A stretch of DNA of 15,426 nucleotides, taken from positions 34,684-50,109 of the forward strand of contig NZ_DAFZ01000119.1 of assembly GCF_002498065.1 (NCBI RefSeq), given 5' to 3'. This stretch comes from Methanoculleus sp. UBA208. Its GTDB lineage: Archaea > Halobacteriota > Methanomicrobia > Methanomicrobiales > Methanoculleaceae. The notes below the pieces were generated by a model that ran no database searches, was not told where the DNA came from, and worked only from the letters and a program-made list of their open reading frames with translations. The first letter of the stretch is position 1; every line of letters begins with the position of its first letter. Positions 1 to 7,069 of this stretch are shown one piece after another. The position numbers and the translations under genes were made by a program.

Positions 1-1745
1 GCCCGCCGGGCACGGGTAAGACTCTCATCGCAAAGGCGGTCGCGAGCGAGAGCGGAGCCCACTTCATCTCGATCGCGGGGCCGGAGGTTATTTCGAAGTA
101 CTACGGCGAGAGCGAGCAGCGGCTCCGTGAGGTCTTTGAGGACGCACGGCAGCACGCGCCCGCCATCATCTTCATCGACGAGCTCGACTCGATCGCTCCC
201 CGGCGCGAAGAGGTGACCGGGGAGGTCGAGCGGCGCGTGGTGGCCCAGCTCCTCACGATGATGGACGGGCTCGAGGAGCGGGGGCAGGTCGTGGTGATCG
301 GGGCCACGAACCGGCTCGACGCCATCGATCCCGCCCTCCGCCGTCCCGGCCGGTTCGACCGGGAGATCGAGATCGGGGTCCCGTCGGAAGACGACCGGGT
401 CCAGGTGCTCCACATCCACACCCGCGGCATGCCGCTTGCCGACGACGTGGCGATTGCCGACGTCGCCCAGCAGACCCACGGGTTCGTCGGGGCGGATCTC
501 GCCGCCCTCGCACGTGAGGCGGCGATCAAGGCGTTGCGGCGCTACCTGCCCGAGATCGATCTCGAAGCCGAGGAGATCCCTCCCGAGATCCTCGAGAAGA
601 TGGAGGTGCAGGCCAGGGACTTCCGCGACGCTCTCCGCGATGTGGGCCCGAGCGCCATGCGGGAGGTTCTCCTCGAGGTGCCCCACACCACCTGGGGAGA
701 CGTAGGAGGACTCGAAGAGGCGAAGCAGGATATCCGCGAGGCGGTGGAGTACCCGCTCACCGAGCGCGAGCGGTTCGAGAACCTCGGGATCGAGCCGCCG
801 AAGGGCGTCCTCCTCTACGGCCCGCCGGGCACGGGTAAGACCCTCATCGCAAAGGCGGTCGCGAGCGAGAGCGGGGTGAACTTCGTGCCGGTCAAGGGTC
901 CCCAGCTCCTCTCGAAGTGGGTCGGCGAGAGCGAGCGGGCGGTCCGCGAGATCTTCAAGAAGGCCCGGCAGGTGGCGCCGTCCATCATCTTCTTCGACGA
1001 GCTGGACGCCCTCGCCCCCGCCCGGGGCGGCGGCACCGAGTCGCACGTGGTCGAGAGCGTGCTAAACCAGATCCTCACCGAGATCGACGGCCTCGAGGAA
1101 CTCCGGGGCGTGGTGGTGATGGGCGCGACCAACCGGCCGGACATGGTCGACCCGGCGCTGCTCCGGCCCGGACGGTTCGACCGGCTCGTCTACATCGGCG
1201 AGCCCGGACGGGACGACCGGGAGAAGATCCTTTCCATCCACACCCGCTACATGCCGCTCGAGGGCTCGACGATGGAAGACCTCGTGGCGATGACGGAAGG
1301 GCTCTCGGAGAACGGTCTCGAGGACCTGGTTCTCGCCGTGGGGGCCAACCACCAGGTGAGCATCGAAGAAGTGAGAGAGCACCGAGCCGCTATTACGGCA
1401 AGCGACGACGAAGGGCTCCAGCGCCACATCCGGCGGAGGAAACTCGTCGACCTCCTCTCCCAGCAGCAGGTGACCCTCGACAACCCGGCACGGGACCGGC
1501 TCCTCAAAAAGATCGCGACCGACACCGAGGGGTTCGTCGGGTCGGATCTCGAGGCGCTCGCCCGGGAGGCGGCCATGCTCGCCATGCGGGAGGGGGCCAC
1601 CGTCGTGAGCCTTTCGCACTTCGAGCAGGCACGGGATAAGGTGCACGCGACGATGAACGAGCGGCTGCGGCAGTACTACGGGAAGGTGCAGCAGCACTTC
1701 AAGGGCGGGCTGCCCAAAGAGATCCAGCCCCCGGAATACCAGTGA
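1..1745 (+). CDS. Cdc48/VAT-type AAA+ ATPase, 5' partial
   Basis: This is the C-terminal ~580 residues of a double-ring AAA+ unfoldase. The family extracts and unfolds proteins in the cytoplasm, often for the proteasome. The reading frame is already open at base 3, where the D1 Walker A (PPGTGKT) begins, so the N domain lies outside the window. D1 shows Walker B (IIFIDELDS) and the arginine-finger segment RRPGRFDRE. D2 shows GPPGTGKTLIAKA (~816-855), Walker B (IIFFDELDA) and LLRPGRFDR. Both ATPase sites look intact. The D2 lid is unusual: between IHTRYMPL (~1240) and DTEGFVGSDLEALAREAA (~1520) there are about 80 extra residues, beginning with a diverged copy of the lid segment (MTEGLSENGLEDLV). 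The protein ends PPEYQ, with a penultimate tyrosine that only loosely resembles the proteasome-docking HbYX tail. Stop TGA is at 1743-1745. Confidence 0.95.
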   Translation, partial: PPGTGKTLIAKAVASESGAHFISIAGPEVISKYYGESEQRLREVFEDARQHAPAIIFIDELDSIAPRREEVTGEVERRVVAQLLTMMDGLEERGQVVVIGATNRLDAIDPALRRPGRFDREIEIGVPSEDDRVQVLHIHTRGMPLADDVAIADVAQQTHGFVGADLAALAREAAIKALRRYLPEIDLEAEEIPPEILEKMEVQARDFRDALRDVGPSAMREVLLEVPHTTWGDVGGLEEAKQDIREAVEYPLTERERFENLGIEPPKGVLLYGPPGTGKTLIAKAVASESGVNFVPVKGPQLLSKWVGESERAVREIFKKARQVAPSIIFFDELDALAPARGGGTESHVVESVLNQILTEIDGLEELRGVVVMGATNRPDMVDPALLRPGRFDRLVYIGEPGRDDREKILSIHTRYMPLEGSTMEDLVAMTEGLSENGLEDLVLAVGANHQVSIEEVREHRAAITASDDEGLQRHIRRRKLVDLLSQQQVTLDNPARDRLLKKIATDTEGFVGSDLEALAREAAMLAMREGATVVSLSHFEQARDKVHATMNERLRQYYGKVQQHFKGGLPKEIQPPEYQ

Positions 1746-1754
1746 GCGGATCTG

Positions 1755-1785
1755 CCGGGGGATAAGCCCCCGGGGGAACTTTTTT
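1755..1785 (+). terminator. Hairpin plus T-run terminator after the Cdc48 gene
   Basis: CCGGGGG (1755-1761) pairs with CCCCCGG (1767-1773) around the five-base loop ATAAG. A run of six T follows at 1780-1785. It starts 10 bases after the Cdc48 stop codon. The following 1786-1962 hold no convincing gene. Confidence 0.7.
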
Positions 1786-1962
1786 GGTAAGAGAACAGTT
1801 CCTCTCCGGTAGGTCGCGAAGGGAGGAGGACACTCTCCACCCTCACCGACGGCCGTACCAGACCGCGAGGAACGTAACCGCCCACCCGGCTACCGCTTTC
1901 GGCGTCGGAACGGCGGAGCGTTCAGCACTCCCATTCCCTGTCTCGTTGGAGGTTTTGTACGA

Positions 1963-2853
1963 TCAGGACTGCTGCACGCGCTCTAAGTGTTCGGGAGATG
2001 AACGCGCCCCTCCTGACTCGACAGCCCCCCGGAAGTGCCAGCAGACCAGAGCAAGGAGGATATAGACCGCCGCGGCCGCCCACCCGAACTCCCCGGTGAT
2101 CATCACCGACTCCGGGGTCTCCATCGTGAGGAGCGGGTAGAACTGCTGGATGAAGTAGTTCCAGAACCCGTGGAAGAGAACGGCCGCAATAACGCTTCCC
2201 GACCTGAGGCGGAGCCAGGCGAGGACGAACCCCGCGCCCATGACCGACGGAACGAAGACCGCGAGCGAGTACCAGAGCGGGCCTGCCCCGTGGTAGGTGG
2301 AGAAGATGATCAGGGGGAAGTGCCACACGGCCCAGATGGCGCTGGAGAGGAGGGCGAGCTTCGTGAATCCCATGAACTTCGCCATCTCCGGAACGAGGAG
2401 GCCGCGCCACCCGATCTCCTCTCCGGTGGCAGCGAAGAGGTTGAAGACGATCGAGACGAGAAAGACCGGGATGAACCCGATACTGAAGACCATTGCAGCT
2501 TCTTCATGGTTAAACGGCCCGATCCCGGTCGCCCAGACCGGGCTGAAGATCAGGAGGCCGACGAGGATGGGGAGGAAGATCGCGACCATCTGCCACCGGG
2601 CCTCTCCCACCCGGAACCCGAATCCCTCCAGGCTCCGCTGGCAATAGAGCCGCGTTACGACGGCGGCGATACCCGGGCACCACATCGTGAAGACGGTGGA
2701 GAGGAGGAGCGCCTCCGCCGCCGTGCTCCGGGTCGTAAAGAACCAGCCGATACTGCTCAGAGCAAACGCCAGCACCAGAAAGACGGTCACTTCCCGTCGT
2801 GCCGTCGACGGAGAGCGGGGGTCGTAAGGGTGCCCGACAGCGGAGGATGCCAT
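1963..2853 (-). CDS. CPBP-family intramembrane metalloprotease homologue
   Basis: A 296-residue integral membrane protein with several hydrophobic segments (about residues 22-40, 88-108, 122-142, 165-182, 195-214, 256-275). It carries the family's conserved motifs: EEIGWRG (E145, E146, R150), H178 in WAVWHFP, and H228/N232 in FHGFWN. In CAAX-prenyl protease/bacteriocin-processing (CPBP, Abi) proteins these glutamates and histidines form the presumed metal site. The substrate cannot be told from sequence. The ATG at 2853 is preceded by AAGGTGA with short spacing, which supports this start. It lies 120 bp downstream of the GNAT gene on the same strand but has its own TATA-like sequences, so it may be transcribed alone. 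Confidence 0.9.
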   Translation of the reverse strand: MASSAVGHPYDPRSPSTARREVTVFLVLAFALSSIGWFFTTRSTAAEALLLSTVFTMWCPGIAAVVTRLYCQRSLEGFGFRVGEARWQMVAIFLPILVGLLIFSPVWATGIGPFNHEEAAMVFSIGFIPVFLVSIVFNLFAATGEEIGWRGLLVPEMAKFMGFTKLALLSSAIWAVWHFPLIIFSTYHGAGPLWYSLAVFVPSVMGAGFVLAWLRLRSGSVIAAVLFHGFWNYFIQQFYPLLTMETPESVMITGEFGWAAAAVYILLALVCWHFRGAVESGGARSSPEHLERVQQS

Positions 2854-2875
2854 GTGTCACCTTCTCACGTGTGGG

Positions 2876-2900
2876 TTAATATACCTGCAGGTTTTATTCC
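2876..2900 (-). promoter_or_regulatory. Putative promoter of the CPBP gene
   Basis: On the minus strand two AT elements, GGAATAAAACC and then GGTATATTAA, lie 25-45 bases upstream of the CPBP start in otherwise GC-rich DNA. The more distal one would leave a short leader containing the AAGGTGA ribosome binding site, so it is the better TATA candidate. Confidence 0.4.
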
Positions 2901-2973
2901 CGCCGGTGTGCGCGCTCACGGGCAAAACGCGGCTGCCGGACGGAGGAAGTGCTCAACAGCAGAATTGTGGGGG

Positions 2974-3444
2974 TTACAGGCCACCCGGCGGTGGAGGGTA
3001 CGCGATGAGCCCTTCCTTGACGCCTCTCGCGAACCCCGCCTTCTCGTAGAGGCGAAAGACGTTTTGTTCGTTCCGGCCGGTGAGCAACATCACCTTGTAG
3101 CAGTCCTCTTCCCACGCGCTCTCCAGCGCATGGTTAAGGAGGGCCGTGCCGAACCCCCGGTTCCGGTACTCACGACGGGTCACAACGTTCTCGACGAGCC
3201 CGTAGGGTCGTGTGCCCCGGGTGAGATTCGGGAGGATGTGCAGGACGCACGTCGAGACCGGCGCGCCTTCGTACTCGAGGAGGAAAAGATGCGTCCGCGG
3301 GTCGGCGAGGATCTCCCGCCAGGCTCGCTCCAGCGCACGATCGTCGTCCTCCTCGTCGGCATCGTGCAGGTGCGCATAGAGGGAGAGGACGGCGCCGAGA
3401 TCTTCCTCGACGGCCTCCCGGACGAGCAGCGTGTCACGCTTCAT
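2974..3444 (-). CDS. GNAT-family N-acetyltransferase
   Basis: A 156-residue protein with the GNAT acetyl-CoA-binding signature: strand LVENVVTRREYR, then RNRGFG (residues 94-99, the R-x-x-G-x-G motif A) and TALLNHALESAW as the following helix. NVFRLYEKAGF near the C-terminus is the typical GNAT motif B. It should transfer acetyl from acetyl-CoA to an amine in the cytoplasm; the acceptor is unknown. The ATG at 3444 lacks a clear Shine-Dalgarno sequence, so the message may be leaderless or may have the long structured leader discussed for 3445-3800. Length is normal for the family. Confidence 0.9.
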   Translation of the reverse strand: MKRDTLLVREAVEEDLGAVLSLYAHLHDADEEDDDRALERAWREILADPRTHLFLLEYEGAPVSTCVLHILPNLTRGTRPYGLVENVVTRREYRNRGFGTALLNHALESAWEEDCYKVMLLTGRNEQNVFRLYEKAGFARGVKEGLIAYPPPPGGL

Positions 3445-3966
3445 ATATCTCAGTCTGTCTGTTCGGTAATCTGCTTTTGTTTTTGTCCGGACCTTGTTGC
3501 AACCCGCTCTGGAGAGTCATCGATTGCGCCCGGGCACGGATTTCGTGGGGACTGCGCACCTGTGGTGCTTGTGCTCCTGCCCCCGCACCTAAACGGTGCT
3601 CCAGCTCCGTTCCTCTGGAACGTCGCACCTTCGGCCAGTCGCCGGTCCAAGACCTCGATTTTCTCCAGCGATGTCCCATGGGAGCATCCCCCCTCCTCGT
3701 CAGCCCCTCTTCGCACCTTCGGTGCTCGAACTCCTGCCGTCCCGGCAGTCGTTCCCCCCAATGGCGATAGTCCCACGGTCCACTGCACCGTGATATTTTT
3801 CCCGTTTTGATTACTTTGTTTGCCACACTTCGCATTTGCGGGTGGCGTACCTCTCCATCACGCTGTCGCCTCCGGGATCGGCGCATCACATCCCGGGGCA
3901 ACCTATTTACCGGCCCATGAACAAGCATATACATCAAAGCGCATACCTGCCGCCCGGAGTCTATCC
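3445..3966. other. Gene-free, hairpin-rich intergenic region
   Basis: No supportable protein gene lies here; open frames through it are arginine-rich and lack start signals. It contains at least six perfect short hairpins, mostly with 3-base loops: GCACC/GGTGC at 3556-3568, 3585-3599 and 3713-3725, CGTTCC/GGAACG at 3608-3622, CTGCCG/CGGCAG at 3734-3748, and CACGGT/ACCGTG at 3774-3792. The last is followed on the + strand by T-rich sequence (3796-3807), which could serve as a + strand terminator. Read on the minus strand, the same AT stretch (AAAAATATC) could be a TATA box directing transcription through the hairpins into the GNAT gene. Confidence 0.6.
3709..3770 (-). repeat. Structured repeat, copy A
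   Basis: On the minus strand this stretch runs CTATCGCCAT, GAACGACTGCC, a CTGCCG-TCC-CGGCAG hairpin (loop given as on the + strand), GGAGTTCGAG, then GAGCACC-GAA-GGTGCGAA. The same ordered blocks recur at 15270-15350 on the + strand. Two shared blocks of 10-11 identical bases plus GGAGT, GAGCACC and GGTG-x-GAA in the same order argue for common descent, not chance. Confidence 0.6.
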
Positions 3967-5520
3967 ATGCCGAACTGCACCACGTTTCTCGACGCCAACG
4001 CCTGTAACCCAAAAAAGACCGCTCTCATCGTCCCCTCCACCGCAGAGTCCTACACCCGCGCAGAACTTCTCGACCGGGTCTGCCGGGTGGGGCGCGGCCT
4101 CCTTGACCTCGGGATCGGGCGAGGGGACCGTGTCTGCATTTACCTGGATAGTTCGACGGAGTACCTCGTCAGCTACTTCGCCCTCTGGCGCATCGGCGCC
4201 GTCGCCGTCCCGACGAACCGGGTCTACCGGGAGAGCGAGGTTCTCTACGCCCTCCGCGACGCAGGTGCCGTCGCCGTCATCACCGACGTCGAAGGTGCGG
4301 CGCTCGTCGGCCGCATCCGGGACCGGGCGCCGGCGCTCCGGCAGGTCGTCGCCGTCGACGAGGAGGCGGCCGGCGCCGTCCCCTGGTCCGAACTCCTCCG
4401 GTCACCGGCGGACTGCCGTGCCGCCCACTGCCGGTTCGACGACCTCTGCCAGATCCAGTACACCTCCGGCACCACGGGAAAGCCGAAGGGTGCCATGCTC
4501 ACCCACGGGAACTGGATCGCCGCGATGGACGCCGAGCGGGACGTCCTCCGGATCACCGACGAGGATGTCTACCTCGGGATCTACCCGATGGGGCACGTCG
4601 GCATCAGCTGGGGCATCGCGGCGCTCCGGGCCGGCGGGACCTACGTCGTCATGGAGCGGTTCGATCTCGACCGCTACCTCGGCCTCGCCCGCGAGTACCG
4701 GGCCACGATCGTCGCCGGGATGCCGCCGGTGATCCACTCCCTCATCCAGACCCCGCCGGGGACCGAGACGGCGCTCGCCACCGCCCGGGTGATGATCAGC
4801 GGCGGCGGCCCCCTGACGCCCGGGGTCTGGAAACCCTTCCACGAGCGGTTCGGTATTCCCGTCGTCAACGCCTACGGCCTCTCCGAGACAGTCGTCGTCG
4901 GAACCGGGACCGCCATCCGCCCCGAGCACTACGCGACCGCCGACGAATTCAGGAGCGTCGGCACCCCTGTCGGATTCTCGGAGGTGAAGATCGTCGATGC
5001 CGGCGACCCCGCGCAGGAACTCGGCCCCGGCGTTGACGGCGAGATTGCTCTCCGCGGGCCGGGGGTGGCGCTCGGCTACTGGCAGATGCCCGAGGAGACC
5101 GCCGCCGTCTTCCTCCCCGACGGCTGGTTCCTGACCGGCGACGTCGGCCACCTGGACGCGGACGGGATGCTTTACATCACGGACCGCAAAAAGGACATGA
5201 TCGTGATGTCGGGCTGGAAGGTCTACCCGACCGAGGTCGAAGACGTCCTCGTCCAGCACCCGGGCGTCCGCGACGCGGCGGTCTTCGGGTGCAGCGACGA
5301 GCACCGGGGCGAAGTGCCGGTGGCCGTGGTGGTCCCCTCGGGCGAAGGTGTCACTCCCGACGAGATCGTCGCCTTCGCCCGCGAACGCCTCGCGGGCTAC
5401 AAGGTCCCCCGCCGGGTCATCCTCGCCGGCGAGCTCCCCCGGGTGAACGGGTGGAAGCTCCTCAGAAAGCGCCTCCGGGAGGAGTACTGCGACGCCGGCG
5501 GCGTGCAGGCCCGCACCTGA
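3967..5520 (+). CDS. Acyl-CoA ligase-like AMP-forming synthetase
   Basis: A 517-residue class I adenylate-forming enzyme that should activate a carboxylic acid with ATP to an acyl-adenylate and pass it to CoA. Visible motifs in order: Y165-TSGTTGKPKG (phosphate-binding loop), YGLSE (~residue 300), GYWQMPEETA, TGDVGHLDADGMLYITDRKKD (ribose-binding Asp and hinge), and KVYPTEVEDVL. The C-terminal catalytic lysine is K497 in NGWKLLRK; a tryptophan sits where most relatives have the glycine of the GK motif. The ATG at 3967 is chosen over an upstream in-frame start at 3820 because GGAG (3956-3959) lies seven bases before it and the family begins here. The substrate (fatty, aromatic or other acid) cannot be read from sequence. 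Confidence 0.92.
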   Translation: MPNCTTFLDANACNPKKTALIVPSTAESYTRAELLDRVCRVGRGLLDLGIGRGDRVCIYLDSSTEYLVSYFALWRIGAVAVPTNRVYRESEVLYALRDAGAVAVITDVEGAALVGRIRDRAPALRQVVAVDEEAAGAVPWSELLRSPADCRAAHCRFDDLCQIQYTSGTTGKPKGAMLTHGNWIAAMDAERDVLRITDEDVYLGIYPMGHVGISWGIAALRAGGTYVVMERFDLDRYLGLAREYRATIVAGMPPVIHSLIQTPPGTETALATARVMISGGGPLTPGVWKPFHERFGIPVVNAYGLSETVVVGTGTAIRPEHYATADEFRSVGTPVGFSEVKIVDAGDPAQELGPGVDGEIALRGPGVALGYWQMPEETAAVFLPDGWFLTGDVGHLDADGMLYITDRKKDMIVMSGWKVYPTEVEDVLVQHPGVRDAAVFGCSDEHRGEVPVAVVVPSGEGVTPDEIVAFARERLAGYKVPRRVILAGELPRVNGWKLLRKRLREEYCDAGGVQART

Positions 5521-5525
5521 CCGGG

Positions 5526-5536
5526 TAATATTAAAG
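5526..5536 (+). promoter_or_regulatory. Putative TATA box for the RecA/KaiC-like gene
   Basis: TAATATTAAAG is an AT island just after the ligase stop, about 50 bases before the GTG at 5586. It fits an archaeal TATA box giving a leader of about 30 bases that includes the GAGGT ribosome binding site at 5574-5578. Confidence 0.5.
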
Positions 5537-5585
5537 AACTGGCGGCGAATAGTTACTTTCGAGGACACACCACCGAGGTACAGAC

Positions 5586-6170
5586 GTGGCAGACACTATC
5601 AGACAGTCTACAGGGATCGCGGGCCTGGATCTTGCACTCGACGGGGGATTTCCGCCGGGCTCCCGCATAATCATCTCCGGATCTCCCCTGAGCGGTCTCG
5701 AACTCCTGGCACAGCAGTTCTGGCAGGCGGGAGAGGGAAAAGGTACGTACCTGATGCTCGATACCGCGCCGGGCGAGGGCATGACCGACGCACGGGGCAT
5801 GGACGCCGCGGCGATGGCCGGGGCCATGCAGGGCGAAAGGATCGTCGTGGACTCTCTCTCCACGCTGATCGCCGCCTGGGGTATCGATGCGGCCGTCGGG
5901 TTCGTCCTCGAGGATACCCGCGCGCTCATCGAGGGAGGCGCGAACATTGCATACATCCTCTACACCGGCCTGCACACTCCTCACGAGGAGGCGCGGCTGA
6001 TGCGTGCCGCAGACGTCTTCCTCACCCTCAGGCACCAGATCCACGGAAACGAGTTCGAGCGGACGCTCGCCATTGAAAAACTCAGGGATTCGGACGTGCC
6101 GCAACGGGTGATCCCCTACCATATCACGGCGGAGGGGCTCGAGCTCTCGACGACCAGCAGGGTGGTCTAG
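5586..6170 (+). CDS. RecA/KaiC (RAD55)-like protein with degenerate Walker A
   Basis: A 194-residue member of the RecA/KaiC/RAD55 superfamily. It opens with the family pattern TGIAGLDLALDGGFPPGSRIIISG and has a Walker B-like strand RIVVDSLSTL (D90). The nucleotide-binding loop is G32-SPLSG-L38-E39, where an active loop would have lysine and Ser/Thr at 38-39, so ordinary ATP hydrolysis is unlikely. It is also shorter than typical KaiC domains. The start is GTG with GAGGT eight bases upstream. The last codon TAG overlaps the convergent metE stop in a shared CTAG (6167-6170). A regulatory or scaffold role is inference. Confidence 0.85.
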   Translation: MADTIRQSTGIAGLDLALDGGFPPGSRIIISGSPLSGLELLAQQFWQAGEGKGTYLMLDTAPGEGMTDARGMDAAAMAGAMQGERIVVDSLSTLIAAWGIDAAVGFVLEDTRALIEGGANIAYILYTGLHTPHEEARLMRAADVFLTLRHQIHGNEFERTLAIEKLRDSDVPQRVIPYHITAEGLELSTTSRVV

Positions 6171-7069
6171 CCGGTATACTCGGCCCGGACCTCGCCCGCC
6201 GCAACAACCATATTTTTCAGTTTTCCGAGCGCTGCATCCCGCGACTGCATCCGCAGCCCGCAGTCCGGGTCGACGAGCATGGCTTCCGGCGAGAATACAT
6301 CGACCCCGGCCTCGATTCTTTTTTTGATGGTCTCGACACTCTCGACGCCGGGATCGGCCGAGTCCACACACCCGTAGCCGATCATCCGGCCGCGCAGGTC
6401 TTTCTCCGAAAGCACCTCAAGGTTTCCGGGGTTGTTCGCGAACTCAAAATCGAATACGGCGACGTTTGTTTTGAGAACGTCGTCGATGACCGTCCCGAGG
6501 CTCCCGCAGACGTGGAGGCATACCGGCACCCGGAGCCTCCCTGCGATCGCGTTCACCGCTTCACGGCCGACGGCGAGGTTTGCGGCCCCCGTGGAGAAGA
6601 TGGGCTCGTCGATCTGGATGAGCGTGACCCCGGCGTCCTGGATGTAGCCCGCCTCGACCGCAAGCGCCTGGGCGAGGTCCAGGACCAGTTCGTCCTTGTT
6701 CCGGTAGAACGGGGTCTCGATCGAGAGGCCGTGTGCGAGCGTGCTCGGCCCGGTGAGGATCCCCTTCACCTTCGGGTGCCGCGAGAGTGCATACTTCGTA
6801 TCCGCAAGCGTGATGGGGCGCTGGGCCGGCTGGACCTTCCCGACGACCGAAGAGCCGCGGATGCCGGGGAGGTGGGAGGTGAAGGCGCGGATCATGTCGC
6901 CCCGGACCTGGCCGTCTGAGATGATATCGATCCCGGCGGCAACCTGGTCGGCGACCGCTACCTCCACTGCATGCTTCAGCGGGTCCATGAGGGCGCGAAC
7001 GCCCGAGCCTTTCACCACCGGGTAGCTCCCGACCACCGTGGTGGGCAGGCGCTTGCTTATCAACGTCAT
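6167..7069 (-). CDS. metE: Archaeal MetE-like methionine synthase
   Basis: A 300-residue protein corresponding to the C-terminal catalytic barrel of cobalamin-independent methionine synthase, the form methanogens use. It should transfer a methyl group to homocysteine; in methanogens the donor is thought to be a methylated corrinoid, not folate. The zinc/homocysteine ligands are visible: H186 and C188 in CLHVCG, E209 in FDFEFANN, and C270 in DPDCGLR. QIDEP (152-156) and the N-terminal TTVVGSYP are also family marks. The ATG overlaps the aspS stop (ATGA at 7066-7069), so it is probably translated by coupling as the second gene of an aspS-metE operon; there is no separate ribosome binding site of note. 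Confidence 0.93.
   Translation of the reverse strand: MTLISKRLPTTVVGSYPVVKGSGVRALMDPLKHAVEVAVADQVAAGIDIISDGQVRGDMIRAFTSHLPGIRGSSVVGKVQPAQRPITLADTKYALSRHPKVKGILTGPSTLAHGLSIETPFYRNKDELVLDLAQALAVEAGYIQDAGVTLIQIDEPIFSTGAANLAVGREAVNAIAGRLRVPVCLHVCGSLGTVIDDVLKTNVAVFDFEFANNPGNLEVLSEKDLRGRMIGYGCVDSADPGVESVETIKKRIEAGVDVFSPEAMLVDPDCGLRMQSRDAALGKLKNMVVAAGEVRAEYTG

Noticed and set aside
1784..2065. A 93-codon plus-strand ORF after the Cdc48 terminator
   Set aside because: Overlaps the 3' end of the CPBP gene, lacks a ribosome binding site and has no recognisable motif.
3556..3725. CRISPR array suggested by the recurring GCACC/GGTGC
   Set aside because: The repeats are only 5-base arms with irregular spacing and no constant-length spacers or cas genes.
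2035..3810. A 591-codon open frame on the plus strand
   Set aside because: It runs antisense through the CPBP and GNAT genes, has no start signal and is low-complexity charged sequence.
3820..3966. N-terminal extension of the acyl-CoA ligase from an upstream in-frame ATG
   Set aside because: The 49 extra residues match nothing in the family, and GGAG sits correctly before the ATG at 3967.
3434..4012. A 192-codon minus-strand open frame across the hairpin-rich gap
   Set aside because: Arg/Gly-rich, overlaps both the GNAT start and the ligase start, and its repeats are explained by the DNA hairpins.
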